From the NCBI GenBank assembly GCA_963664595.2, contig CAXXOK010000002.1, positions 124,001 through 188,000 on the forward strand: DNA of 64,000 nucleotides, in the 5' to 3' direction. The notes under the pieces are model-generated. The model saw only the letters and a list, made by a program, of their open reading frames with translations. It was not told the origin of the DNA and searched no databases. Numbering within the stretch: the stretch's first letter is position 1; each line of letters opens with the position of its first letter. This DNA comes from CAXXOK01 sp963664595 (lineage in GTDB: Bacteria > Bacillota > Clostridia > Christensenellales > Aristaeellaceae). Shown in pieces: positions 36,905-45,449 of this stretch. A program made the position numbers and the translations under genes.

Positions 36905-36909
36905 AGGTG

Positions 36910-37122
36910 ATGGCATTTTTGAACTTAATGTCCGCTCGCGGAAATATGAGAGTGAAAGAGCTCGCGGAGCGTATAGGCGTTTCATACCAGATTGTCTACT
37001 GTTATGAAAAAGGCTTGAAGCGCCCATCTCCCGAGATCGCGGAGAAGATCGGCAAGGTGCTGGGGTTGGATGAGAGTCAGCTCTGGCAGATGTTCTATGC
37101 GGGGAAAACAGAGGCCCAGTAA
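36910..37122 (+). CDS. Small XRE-family regulator
   Basis: About 71 residues. MRVKELAERIGVSYQIVYCYEKGLKRPSPEIAEKIGKVLGLDESQLW is a complete lambda-Cro-like helix-turn-helix. Start is uncertain: ATG at 36910 has AAAGG only two bases upstream, and ATG at 36928 has no visible site. It may be a Cro-like anti-repressor opposite the gene at 36464. Confidence 0.8.
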   Translation: MAFLNLMSARGNMRVKELAERIGVSYQIVYCYEKGLKRPSPEIAEKIGKVLGLDESQLWQMFYAGKTEAQ

Positions 37123-37173
37123 TAGGCATAGACTCCAACGCTCTCAGTATACCGCACGAAAGGAAGCACTCAC

Positions 37174-37611
37174 ATGCCGGAATGTACAGGAAATGACCTT
37201 CAAATCTCCAGAACCCGGGCAAAGCTGGTGCAATGGCAGGTGGGTAACGCCTGCGGCGTAAGCGACAGCGAGATTGGCCGTTGGGAACGCGACGAGGCGC
37301 TTCCGGGGCCGGATGATATTGACCGGTATGGTTCTGCCGTTGGGGATCCGACCCTCTGACACCGCTGGATGATCTCCCATTACGACAGTTACCGCCAGCG
37401 GTATATCGACGGGAACTCGGACAAGGGATTGTTTAAGGCGATGGCCCGGCTCAAGTACGAGATGGAGGATGTACTCCAGCTCCACGGCACTGCCGAGCGG
37501 GACAGCCTGGACGGCAAGATAGACGACCCATATCTGAAAGCACAATACACCAAGGAACTCAAGGACTTGATCGCGGCGGCGACCGACGCCCTGCAGGAGC
37601 TGATGAAATGA
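37174..37611 (+). pseudogene. HTH protein interrupted by an in-frame TGA
   Basis: AAGGAAG precedes ATG at 37174. The first part (RTRAKLVQWQVGNACGVSDSEIGRWERDEALPGPDDIDRYGSAVGDPTL) is an XRE-like helix-turn-helix, then TGA at 37357-37359, then in the same frame HRWMISHYDSYRQRYIDGNSDKGLFKAMARLKYEMEDVLQLHG and a helical C terminus. The stop falls where tryptophan (TGG) would be natural. A four-base overlap with the next gene at 37608 shows the original end. Either a nonsense mutation or two separate small proteins. Confidence 0.65.
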
Positions 37612-37897
37612 TTGTACTCGATGTGGAAGGCGCCGCTGTGTTTCTCAAAATATCCCCCAAAACCGCCCGCTCGCTGATCGTTCGTCTCCCCCACGGCGAC
37701 GTCAGCCGTAGCTCAGGGCAGAACGCAAAGCTTGTGATTGCTCAGGAAACGCTCGAAAGGTTCGTCTCGGGGAGATTGAACCGGAACCCGTCGGCTGCAA
37801 AAGCGAGTCCGTGGATATCACGAAGATCAGGCAAAAGCGTTACAAATACGAACCGTCGAAGAACGGCCCGATCCCCAAGCGGGCGTATACGCGATAA
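37608..37897 (+). pseudogene. Small DNA-binding (excisionase-like) protein, probable frameshift
   Basis: Starts MIVLDVEGAAVFLKISPKTARSLIVRLPHGDVSRSSGQNAKLVIAQETLERFV, a MerR/excisionase-like helix-turn-helix with a wing. After about residue 55 the original frame becomes arginine/serine-rich and unlikely, while the neighbouring frame reads IEPEPVGCKSESVDITKIRQKRY and ends PIPKRAYTR at 37897, just before the next ribosome binding site. One base was probably lost near 37772. The uncorrected frame ends at 37916. Confidence 0.6.
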
Positions 37898-37912
37898 CAG
37901 GAGGCGTATCCC

Positions 37913-38069
37913 ATGACCTTACAAGAGCGCCTGGAGCGCAACCAGCCGGCCCTGGAACAGCAGCGAAGGCCCGACCGGCAATTTGTGATCGTATCACGCC
38001 GGGTCGCCAGAGACGGAGCCGATTATGTTCAGGGGCGGTTCGGCGATTTTATAGAAAGGATGGATATAA
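37913..38069 (+). CDS. Short phage-type protein of unknown function
   Basis: ACAGGAGG precedes ATG. The visible part, MTLQERLERNQPALEQQRRP then DRQFVIVSRRVARDGADYVQGRFGDFIERM, is basic and soluble. The frame runs on without stop to 38542 into what looks like the next gene, because that gene has a frameshift; the natural end is therefore uncertain. No function recognised. Confidence 0.5.
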
Positions 38070-38542
38070 ATGAAACGTTACCTAGTAATACTGGCCGCCA
38101 TATGGCTGATACTTGCCCTTGCATGGGCAGCGGAAGCAACGGTAAGCACAACGATGATGTCCACGTCCGTGACGGCACTTATCTCAATGGCCGGCATGAT
38201 GCCACGAAGGACAGTGCGATCAATATGCGGCTGCGTCGGGGCGACGCCGTTGAAGTTGTTACCCTTGACAGCGGGTGGGCTGAAATCGTCGGTGGAGAAG
38301 CTGGAACCTGCTGGTGCTGTGTGGACTACCTCACGGAGTATCCGCCGGATCAGGATGCTCCGCTGTACACAGTGGTTGCCAACGGCCGTGTCCGGGTAAG
38401 GCAATCGCCGGATGGCAAGACTGAACGGTATTTGCAGGATGGCGACATCGTGGAAGTGCGGTTCGTGGTCGATGGCTGGGCATGCCTTGCTGATGGCGGG
38501 TATGTAATGGCGGAGTATTTGTGTAGCTTTACGAATCTGTAA
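38070..38542 (+). pseudogene. Secreted SH3-like domain protein, frameshifted
   Basis: AAAGGA precedes ATG at 38070, which starts a signal peptide (MKRYLVILAAIWLILALAWAAEA). Near 38140 the coding frame changes, and the mature part continues VHVRDGTYLNGRHDATKDSAINMRLRRGDAVEVVTLDSGWAEIVGG, then a second repeat ANGRVRVRQSPDGKTERYLQDGDIVEVRFVVDGWACL. These are two bacterial SH3-type repeats that usually bind cell wall. One or two bases are missing or added between the signal peptide and the first repeat. Confidence 0.7.
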
Positions 38543-38562
38543 ATCGGGAAAGGATATAATTC

Positions 38563-38814
38563 ATGAATTCATCTGAGCTTATTCGAACATTGGCGTACTT
38601 ATGGTACACCATTGCAGACAAAGGCGAAGTGGCCGAAGCCATAGGCGTTTGTCACAAATTGTTGGATGCAGCACGATCATTGTGTGAAATCAATGGTATG
38701 TACTATAAAACGGCCAGCGATTTATCCCAAGACGAACAAACGGCATTGTTGATTGTCCGGCAAATGGAAGAATTATTGGAAATACGTTCAGATATCAATC
38801 AAGTAAACTGCTGA
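38563..38814 (+). CDS. Small helical protein of unknown function
   Basis: 83 residues, MNSSELIRTLAYLWYTIADKG.., almost entirely helical, no signal or membrane segment. GGAAAGGA lies upstream of the ATG. Not recognised. Position in the row of small rightward genes fits a phage early gene. Confidence 0.6.
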   Translation: MNSSELIRTLAYLWYTIADKGEVAEAIGVCHKLLDAARSLCEINGMYYKTASDLSQDEQTALLIVRQMEELLEIRSDINQVNC

Positions 38815-38885
38815 ACTTGTTTCCAGTTGCTGTCCAGCAAGGCACGAGCACATTGTGCAAGTTCATGGTCGCAGATATTTCCTTC

Positions 38886-39125
38886 TCAAATAATTGTGGA
38901 TACAGAAGTGCTTGAAAACCCTGTCGGGGTAATACCCATTGAACGCACTTCCGCGCACACATCGGCAACATTGCTTTTTCGGATGTACATCTTACAAACA
39001 ATGGTCGAAAGATCATCAGTCACCAAGAGATCACAACGGTTCCATACACGTTTCATCATGTCCCAGAAGGTGATTTGTTTCTCAATGAGCTCCAATGACA
39101 AATGGCCTGATACAACGAATTTCAT
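38886..39125 (-). CDS. Small protein of unknown function
   Basis: 79 residues: MKFVVSGHLSLELIEKQITF then a helix, then CDLLVTDDLSTIVCKMYIRKSNVADVCAEVRSMGITPTGF. Alternating strands and helices suggest a small alpha/beta fold. ATG at 39125 follows GGAGCGG. Runs against the direction of its neighbours. Not recognised. Confidence 0.5.
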   Translation of the reverse strand: MKFVVSGHLSLELIEKQITFWDMMKRVWNRCDLLVTDDLSTIVCKMYIRKSNVADVCAEVRSMGITPTGFSSTSVSTII

Positions 39126-39206
39126 TTTGCACACCGCTCCATCTATTGCTTTTGTTAACAGTATATCATAACGATTTAATGGATTGACAATAAAAGGAGT
39201 AGCAGT

Positions 39207-39917
39207 ATGACAGCCAACACCGCGTTACTGGAAAAGCTATCGAAAATCAAGACGCTGGCGGATGAAGCGCAGGACACACACGAATGTCAAACGGCCCTGT
39301 TGATGTATCAGCAATTGCTGAATAAGCACGGCTTGAGCTCTGCGGATGTAGAGCTTACAGCCGCTATGCAGGCGGAAACCATCGAAGAAGTTGCCGTATA
39401 CACCGGACGGCGAATTGCCAAGTGGATGCGGTATCTGTATACCACGGTCGCAAAACATCACCGCTGTGTCGCGGCAATCAACAAGGTATTGCGCGGGTCT
39501 ACAGTATATTGGCAAACACTGCAATTCATCGGGCACAAGCAGGATGCGGAGATAGCCGCGGAAGCCTTTAAAACGGCTCTGGATGCTGCTTTCCGATTAT
39601 ATAACCGATATCTGCTGCAAAAAGCGGCAAGTAGTACATGCTTCGCTTTGCCAGGGAATGGGCAAAGTGAACGAAACAACCGTTCCCGTTACATGATGGG
39701 TTTCGCACATGGGCTGGAAGCTGCCTATCGGCAACAGGAAGCCGAAACGACGTTTGACATCATCATTATGGTTCCAGCTGATGTACGGGAGCACGTGAGC
39801 GGCTATGGGAAGCATACGATCCGAGACGATGCTCCCATAGCTGACAGCAATATGGTCGCCGGATACAATGACGGATTCAATATTGGCCGCGGGGATCGGT
39901 TGGCAGAACAGACATAA
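39207..39917 (+). CDS. DUF2786-domain protein
   Basis: 236 residues. LEKLSKIKTLADEAQDTHECQTALLMYQQLLNKHGLSSADV (residues ~8-50) is the DUF2786 pattern found in phage and plasmid proteins. A longer C-terminal part follows with a central helix-rich region (WMRYLYTTVAKHHRC, FIGHKQDAEIAAEAFKTALDAAFRLYNRYLL). AAAGGAG precedes the ATG. Role unknown; commonly located near recombination or early genes of phages. Confidence 0.75.
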   Translation: MTANTALLEKLSKIKTLADEAQDTHECQTALLMYQQLLNKHGLSSADVELTAAMQAETIEEVAVYTGRRIAKWMRYLYTTVAKHHRCVAAINKVLRGSTVYWQTLQFIGHKQDAEIAAEAFKTALDAAFRLYNRYLLQKAASSTCFALPGNGQSERNNRSRYMMGFAHGLEAAYRQQEAETTFDIIIMVPADVREHVSGYGKHTIRDDAPIADSNMVAGYNDGFNIGRGDRLAEQT

Positions 39918-39953
39918 CATAGACAGCAAGACAGCGAAAGGAGGCTTGTCTGT

Positions 39954-40103
39954 ATGATTACCAAAGGCGGGAAGGTCATCGTGTGGGATTCCACTGCGGA
40001 GGACATGTACACGGCGGTGACCGTAGAAGATGCAACAAACGAATTTAGTAAAAATCCGCTGGTGAAGATATGCGGGGTTGTGAAATATGATAGCGTACAA
40101 TAA
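39954..40103 (+). CDS. Short phage-type protein, 3' end replaced by IS256
   Basis: 49 residues: MITKGGKVIVWDSTAEDMYT, then AVTVEDATNEFSKNPLVKICGVVKYDSVQ, behind AAAGGAGG. The last four to five codons lie inside the terminal repeat of IS256 copy 2 (from 40089), so the native protein was probably a little longer. Function unknown. Confidence 0.6.
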   Translation: MITKGGKVIVWDSTAEDMYTAVTVEDATNEFSKNPLVKICGVVKYDSVQ

Positions 40104-41416
40104 TGGTTGCAATTTAGGATAAAGGGAATGGAAAAGCCATTAGGGCTCCGAAAGAATGAATTGACACACACATTCGAAAGGAGCACCCCTAATGACTCAA
40201 GGAAAGCGTACCATAAACCTAACGGAATTGCTACTGGAATGCATCGGGAAACCAGACCCGATGCTCAATATGCTGGAATGGCTCTGCGACCAGCTCATGG
40301 AGGCGGAAATATCGCAGCAACTGGGAGCGAGAAAGAACGAGCACAATGCCCAGCGTGAAGGATATCGGAGCGGTTACCGTCCCAGACGGCTGGATACGCG
40401 CATGGGAACGATGTACCTGCTGGTGCCCAAAACCAGAAACGGTGGTTACATCCCGTTCTTCATCACCGAGCGTAAACGAAGTGAGGCAGCATTAGTCGAG
40501 GTGGTACAGGAAGCATTCGTACAAGGCGTGTCCACGCGTAAGATCGAGAAATTGGCCAAACGGCTGAACCTTTCGCGCAGCCAGGTCAGCGAGATGACAA
40601 AAGGACTGAACGAGCAGGTAGAGGCCTTCCGCAACAGGCCGTTGTCAGACGCACACTATCCCGTACTATGGGTGGATGCGCTGTATGAGAAAGTGCGTTT
40701 CAACGGCAGGGTAATCAGCATGGCAATACTGCTTGTGTGCGCTGTGAACAGCGAAGGTAAACGGGAAGTGCTCAGTATTGAGCCGATGCTGGAAGAATTG
40801 AAAGAGAGCTATTCACAGCTGTTTCAAGGTCTCAAATCACGCGGCTTGGCAACCCCTGCACTGGTCGTTTCAGACGCGAATACTGGCCTAGTTAGCGCGA
40901 TCCCACAAAACTTTCCCGGAGCATCCTGGCAGCGATGCAAGGTACACTTTATGCGGAATATCCTTGCCCATGTATCACACGGTGAAAAGGACACTTTTTC
41001 CAAACAGCTCAAGGAAATCTGGCTGGCGCCGACCGATGCACTTGCAAGGCAGAGAGCCGAAGCGCTGGCGAAAACCTACCAGAAGCGTTTCCCCAAAGCG
41101 ATCAATACACTGGATAATGGGTTGGAAGATTCTCTCTCCTTCTACAGCTCTCCGGCTTTGGATGCCCGCAAGATCGCCTCAACCAACATGCTGGAACGCT
41201 TGTACAAGGAGATCCGGCGGCGAACAAGGGTTGTTGGGATATTCCCCAATCAGGAATCGTATGTGCGGCTGGTAACCAGCTATCTGATTGAATACGCCGA
41301 GGACTGGTCGGTGTCCCGCGCCTACCTCAGCGAGCAGTCCCTGCAGGGACTGCTCGAAAAAGCCGCTTAATTCAACGTTCGGAGCTCTGAAATTGCAACC
41401 TTAATTTGACACTAGC
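40089..41416 (+). mobile_element. IS256-family insertion sequence, copy 2
   Basis: Left end GATAGCGTACAATAATGG then TTGCAATTT, right end (read inward) GCTAGTGTCAAATTAAGG then TTGCAATTT. The same two ends, in reversed order, bound copy 1 at 33267-34603, so the two copies point outward from the 5.5 kb between them. Flanks TGAAATAT and ATTGTCAT are not a direct duplication. Confidence 0.85.
40192..41370 (+). CDS. IS256-family transposase, copy 2
   Basis: 392 residues, uninterrupted. Same DDE landmarks as copy 1 (VLWVDALYEKVRF, LVVSDANTGLV, STNMLERLYKEIRRR). Lacks three residues in KRLNLSRSQVSEM where copy 1 has KRLGIENLSHSQVSVM. GAAAGGAG precedes ATG. Probably functional. Confidence 0.93.
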   Translation: MTQGKRTINLTELLLECIGKPDPMLNMLEWLCDQLMEAEISQQLGARKNEHNAQREGYRSGYRPRRLDTRMGTMYLLVPKTRNGGYIPFFITERKRSEAALVEVVQEAFVQGVSTRKIEKLAKRLNLSRSQVSEMTKGLNEQVEAFRNRPLSDAHYPVLWVDALYEKVRFNGRVISMAILLVCAVNSEGKREVLSIEPMLEELKESYSQLFQGLKSRGLATPALVVSDANTGLVSAIPQNFPGASWQRCKVHFMRNILAHVSHGEKDTFSKQLKEIWLAPTDALARQRAEALAKTYQKRFPKAINTLDNGLEDSLSFYSSPALDARKIASTNMLERLYKEIRRRTRVVGIFPNQESYVRLVTSYLIEYAEDWSVSRAYLSEQSLQGLLEKAA

Positions 41417-41550
41417 ATTGTCATGGTATCCTTAAAGGCAAAATAACTAATTGTATTATATTATATTGCTTTTAATGAGAAATTGACAATAGATTTGACA
41501 GCAACCGTGACAGCAACCCAGGTATATTTTGAGGGTACTAGAAAACACTA

Positions 41551-41912
41551 GATATGCCGGTCCGAATCCTTGTTACAGCAGGTACCACTCATGATTCAAC
41601 GCAAGCTTGTGCGCTGATTGAGGGTATTACGGCAGAGGTTTGCTTGCCGATCGAGGGTATGATTCAAACGAGATTGCTGCAGCAGCCATTCTCAACGGTA
41701 TGAAAGTCTGCATACCAAAAGAGCAGCGGTAATATGATTGATGCTTATCTTTATAAACTGCGACACTTGGTTGAGAACGCCTTTCTTCTGCTGAAGCGCC
41801 GGCGCGGAATCGCCACAAGGTATGCAAAGCATACCGCTTCCTTCGTTGCTGCGGTTCAAATCCGTTGTATTGCCATTTGGAGTTCGGTACTTGCATAACT
41901 TTTGTCGACACC
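41551..41912 (+). mobile_element. IS5-family (IS427 group) remnant
   Basis: Reading across at least two frame changes gives MPVRILVTAGTTHDSTQACALIEGITAE, LLADRGYDSN, AYLYKLRHLVENAFLLLKRRRGIATRYAKHTASFVAAVQIRCIAIW and a stop at 41896, i.e. the second half of the transposase found whole at 53259-54093. GTGTCGAC at 41903-41912 (inverted) resembles that element's end. The first half is missing. Confidence 0.75.
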
Positions 41913-42455
41913 ATCTAAAGCCCAATCACGAATCGGCAAAGTATAATCAAGGATAAAAGGCATTATTCATTGATGCGTACATTATTCCGCAACTGTTTCT
42001 ATTCTTGATTAGAGGCAAGGAGTAAATTTGATGGTATCACGTATGCAACACCGTCTACCATTAAAACACCAGGGTAACAGCGCAAAGAACAGCAGCATAG
42101 CCGACATACAGACGAAAAAACAGGCGTATGAATAAGCAGATAACATTGTCAGCCATCACCGGCGAATCAGCCCAGGCGGTAACCCACAGAAAAGAGGTAC
42201 TCCAGCAAACCGATCCTATAATTCCCGGGAAATAACGTCGTGATAGCGCTTGCGTTCCGCACGTTTTGATGGATACCGGTATCTATCAATACATGTGGAT
42301 GGTGATGCCGAGAGAAACTCCGCGATCATTGATGGCGTTTTTGACAATCAATCTTGAATATGTTACGCTAAACGCTGTATAGAAAGGCTTTTCAAGCAAA
42401 AAGTCAATTTACCTTGCTTTTGTTTTTGAGCAATGATCGGGGGCGAACCAAAGCC
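41913..42455. other. Gap without recognised genes
   Basis: 543 bases between the IS5 remnant and the PocR-AraC regulator. No open frame with a ribosome binding site and no repeat seen elsewhere in the window. It must hold the promoter of the regulator, but I do not see a clear one. Confidence 0.5.
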
Positions 42456-43376
42456 ATGGGTTACCTGACAGATTTGTTCACCGACAGTGTTTCTTACTTG
42501 CGTTTCTTGAACGAGTCCTATAATGTTCATGTGCATGGGCTTGACGCGTGCTATGGTAAGTATATGTATCATTTTATGCCCTATAACGTCCATGTTGAAC
42601 CGTTTTGCTTATATATGAAAAACATTTCATATTCAAATTGTTTAAAAATGCAAAAATTGGCAATTAATCACGCAAAGGAAGGTCCTTATTACGGCATGTG
42701 TTGTTTTGGCATGTCGGAATTCGTTTTTCCTATCAGTCTTGATGAAAAGCAAAACGTCATTGGGATCATTTGTGTCAGCGGTTACAGCAATCCAGAGACT
42801 GCCGATATCTCTTTCATGCGCTTGCACGAAGCGGCAAAGCGTTTGCAGATCAATACGGAAACAGCCAAAAAAATGCTGGATGTGCAAAGCAAAAAAACCA
42901 TACCGGCCATAGACCGGCTGAGAATCATGATCCAGCCTTTATGTTATATGCTGTCTGCAATTGCCAAAGAAATATCAAAAATGGATCTCAACACAAACTC
43001 TGAATTTGATATACAGGAAGCAGTTTGGAACAGAATAAAGTTAACTGTAGATTTTGAATACCGTCAGCCCATTACAATGGCGTATCTATCAAAAAAACAT
43101 CATTGCAGCATATCGTACCTAAGCCACCTGTTCAAATCACGTACAGGCTTTTCCTTGCGCCAGTATATCAACGCATTAAGGATGCGCGATGCCATTGCTT
43201 ATTTGGTCAATACGAATATGTCCATTTCAGAAATCGCTTATATGACCGGCTTCACCGATTCGAACTATTTCTCAACCGTATTCTCACGGGAGTTTGATTG
43301 CTCGCCCAGTGCATACCGGCAAGCGAAACAAGAAAGCCGCGGCGCGGGCAAAAAACGTGAAAACCTTCTGCCGTAG
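42456..43376 (+). CDS. AraC-family regulator with PocR-type sensor
   Basis: About 306 residues. The N-terminal ~160 residues (cysteine-containing; CLYMKNISYSNCLKMQKLAI, GPYYGMCCFGMSEFVFPI, NVIGIICVSGYSNPE) match the PocR sensory domain pattern, and the C terminus is a double helix-turn-helix (ITMAYLSKKHHCSISYLSHLFKSRTGFSLRQYINALRMRDA...ISEIAYMTGFTDSNYFSTVFSREFDCSPSAYR). ATG at 42456 follows GGGGGCG and is preferred over the TTG at 42414. Convergent with the Lpl-type importer at 43832-47322, which it may regulate. Confidence 0.88.
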   Translation: MGYLTDLFTDSVSYLRFLNESYNVHVHGLDACYGKYMYHFMPYNVHVEPFCLYMKNISYSNCLKMQKLAINHAKEGPYYGMCCFGMSEFVFPISLDEKQNVIGIICVSGYSNPETADISFMRLHEAAKRLQINTETAKKMLDVQSKKTIPAIDRLRIMIQPLCYMLSAIAKEISKMDLNTNSEFDIQEAVWNRIKLTVDFEYRQPITMAYLSKKHHCSISYLSHLFKSRTGFSLRQYINALRMRDAIAYLVNTNMSISEIAYMTGFTDSNYFSTVFSREFDCSPSAYRQAKQESRGAGKKRENLLP

Positions 43377-43747
43377 TGAGAAACATTCCGGCAAGCAAAA
43401 ACAACATAGCAAGACTATCCAGTAAGAAGACAGTTATTGTACGCGGCGATATTAAAATGTAACGGGTTAGTGCAATAGCAAAAAGCGGTCGTCTTATGCT
43501 GTGCGTTTTGTTCTGGGTATATGGTTTTTTCTCCTGTCTTTGGATCATGAGGCGTATCAACGGTCTTGTCCGTCCCTTCTTCTTGCCTCATGCAACAGCG
43601 ATTCATCTTGAGGAAACCTGTTCTTCCTTATCCTGTTTTCAATTGGCAAGCTTAGTGTCGGGTATCGTACCAATGGCTTTGCCATTATTTTTGAAATTGC
43701 AATATACTTGCTTTGTTCTCAATGTTTCACAGCGCTGCTGTACAGCA

Positions 43748-43786
43748 AAAAAGACGGCAAGTTCAAAATGAACAAGCCGTCTTTTT
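43748..43786 (-). terminator. Terminator of the Lpl-type importer operon
   Basis: AAAAAGACGGC and GCCGTCTTTTT (43776-43786) form an 11-base stem with T runs, 46 bases past the binding-protein stop. The rest of 43377-43831 shows no convincing gene. Confidence 0.85.
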
Positions 43787-43831
43787 GGCTGTGCTTACTG
43801 CGACAGCCACCCTATTTGATTACATGCCAAA

Positions 43832-45379
43832 TTACAAATTGCCGTCAAAATAACCCTGTTGATACTGGAGGTAATACGCATAACCGAGGCTCTGGATTTG
43901 AGCTTGGAACTCCTGCCAGCTCTGGTCCGTCACGCCATCTATGATGCTGGAAGCAATGTATGCCTGTACAGCTTCTGTTAAACCTTCGGTCATGAAAGCG
44001 AATTCCTCAGCTCTATCACCGGGAACGATGCTTTTGGGCATTGTCTGCTTTGGCAGGTAGAGGTCTTTCCATTCATTCAATGCCGTATACCGAACGGAAG
44101 GCGTTATAATCGGCTTTAGCATCAGCGGGCAAGCTAAATAAGATCCCAGAGAAGCTGAAAAGGCGGATGTCCCAGCCTTGCCGATATAATCCTGGTATCC
44201 TGCGGCAATCAGTTCTTCATCAGAAGGCGTGCGCTTATAATAGAAACCATCATCAGCTTTTTCATAAGCCAAATCTACGGGGCCACGATGGACAAAATAA
44301 GCGAATTCCTGTGACTGTGACAGGTAATCCCACCATTGCAGCGCTTCTTTCCAATGAGTGGATTCTTTGCTGATTACAAATGCGTTACGCGAGGCACAAA
44401 TCGGGCTTGTCTGGGTCAGTACGGCTTCATAGCCTTCTGCTGCAACAGGCGTAAACGCAACGAACTGCGCCTGATTTTCCTCGCCCGTAATCACATTGTT
44501 AGGACCCCAACCTAAGAACATACCGCATTGCATGGAGTCCATCTGTGCGTTGAACTGTTCAACGGTAGTCGAGAAGCCTTCCGTATTAAACAGCCCTTCT
44601 TGGCTGAGTTTGTGGTAAAACTCCAGGTATTCCCTGAATGCAGGGGTATCCAACGTAGAAACAATTTTCCCGTCCTCAATGTTGAAATAGCCCGTAATCC
44701 CCCAGGGATAAGCAAATTTGAGGATTGGGTCCGCCCAATGCGCATTGCAGAAATTCAAAGGAATCTCATTTGTGGGATCACCATTGCCATCCATATCGTT
44801 GTCACGGAAAGCGACCAAAGTGTCGTACAGCTCATCCAGGGTTGTGGGCATCGGCAAGCCAAGCTTATCAAGCCAAGCTTGATTGATGTACGGGAGTGAC
44901 TGGACACTTTCATTGATGTCTTTCCAAATAAATCCAGCCATCCCATAGATGTTGCCGTCGGGATAGGTGAGGAAATTCTCCCATCCATCTACTTGGTCGT
45001 AGGTCGCCATCACATTCGGGCAGTATTCTTCGATAAGATCCCCTATGGGCAGGAATAAGCTTGCATTGTCTACGATCTGGGCATCGGTGAGGCATCCCAT
45101 GAAGACATCTGGTGCTTCCCCCGCCAGCAGCACCGCAACTTTCTCATTGGCGTTGCTGCTTATTTCAATCCAATTGATATGGATCCCGGTTTCTTCTTCT
45201 GCTTTCATGGCAAAAGCTTTTTGATTGAAATTTTCTGTCGCATCACTGGCATGTCGGGTCACAGCGATAGTTAAAGTGATCGGTTCCGTAACGATCGGGA
45301 GCGTGCCAGATTCGGTCGCGAGTGCTGGGAGACTTACCATCACAAGGCATAAGGTAAGGATCAAGGATAGTGTTTTCAT
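43832..45379 (-). CDS. Lpl-type extracellular solute-binding protein
   Basis: About 515 residues, long for a binding protein and typical of the LplA/YtcQ group that works with LplB/LplC permeases. Signal peptide MKTLSLILTLCLVMVSLPALA, no lipobox. Mature start ITLTIAVTRHASDATENFNQKAFAMKAEEETGIHINWIEI, then VAVLLAGEAPDVFMGC and the repeated 'DGNIYGMAGF' and 'LDKLGLPMPTTLDELYDTLVAFRDND' segments of this group, including an acidic DMDGNGDP loop resembling a calcium site. ATG at 45379 follows AAAGGGGCC. Last gene of the operon after two permeases. Substrate unknown (these often bind complex oligosaccharides). Confidence 0.9.
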   Translation of the reverse strand: MKTLSLILTLCLVMVSLPALATESGTLPIVTEPITLTIAVTRHASDATENFNQKAFAMKAEEETGIHINWIEISSNANEKVAVLLAGEAPDVFMGCLTDAQIVDNASLFLPIGDLIEEYCPNVMATYDQVDGWENFLTYPDGNIYGMAGFIWKDINESVQSLPYINQAWLDKLGLPMPTTLDELYDTLVAFRDNDMDGNGDPTNEIPLNFCNAHWADPILKFAYPWGITGYFNIEDGKIVSTLDTPAFREYLEFYHKLSQEGLFNTEGFSTTVEQFNAQMDSMQCGMFLGWGPNNVITGEENQAQFVAFTPVAAEGYEAVLTQTSPICASRNAFVISKESTHWKEALQWWDYLSQSQEFAYFVHRGPVDLAYEKADDGFYYKRTPSDEELIAAGYQDYIGKAGTSAFSASLGSYLACPLMLKPIITPSVRYTALNEWKDLYLPKQTMPKSIVPGDRAEEFAFMTEGLTEAVQAYIASSIIDGVTDQSWQEFQAQIQSLGYAYYLQYQQGYFDGNL

Positions 45380-45449
45380 TGTGTAGGCCCCTTTCAATTT
45401 ATATCCGGCACCCTGTCAACGAGTGCCGCCGAGCGGCATAAAGCCACTT

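Noticed and set aside
37357..37359. TGA recoding (stop read as tryptophan or selenocysteine)
   Set aside because: Many genes in the window use TGA as a normal stop, for example the GH3 and esterase regions, and there is no SECIS-like hairpin just after it.
33267..41416. Recently mobilised composite transposon
   Set aside because: The IS copies differ at many positions and by three residues, and no target duplication flanks the whole unit, so recent joint transposition is not supported.
43496..43771. 91-codon open frame next to the Lpl operon terminator
   Set aside because: It runs through the terminator hairpin, has no ribosome binding site, and its cysteine-rich sequence resembles no family.
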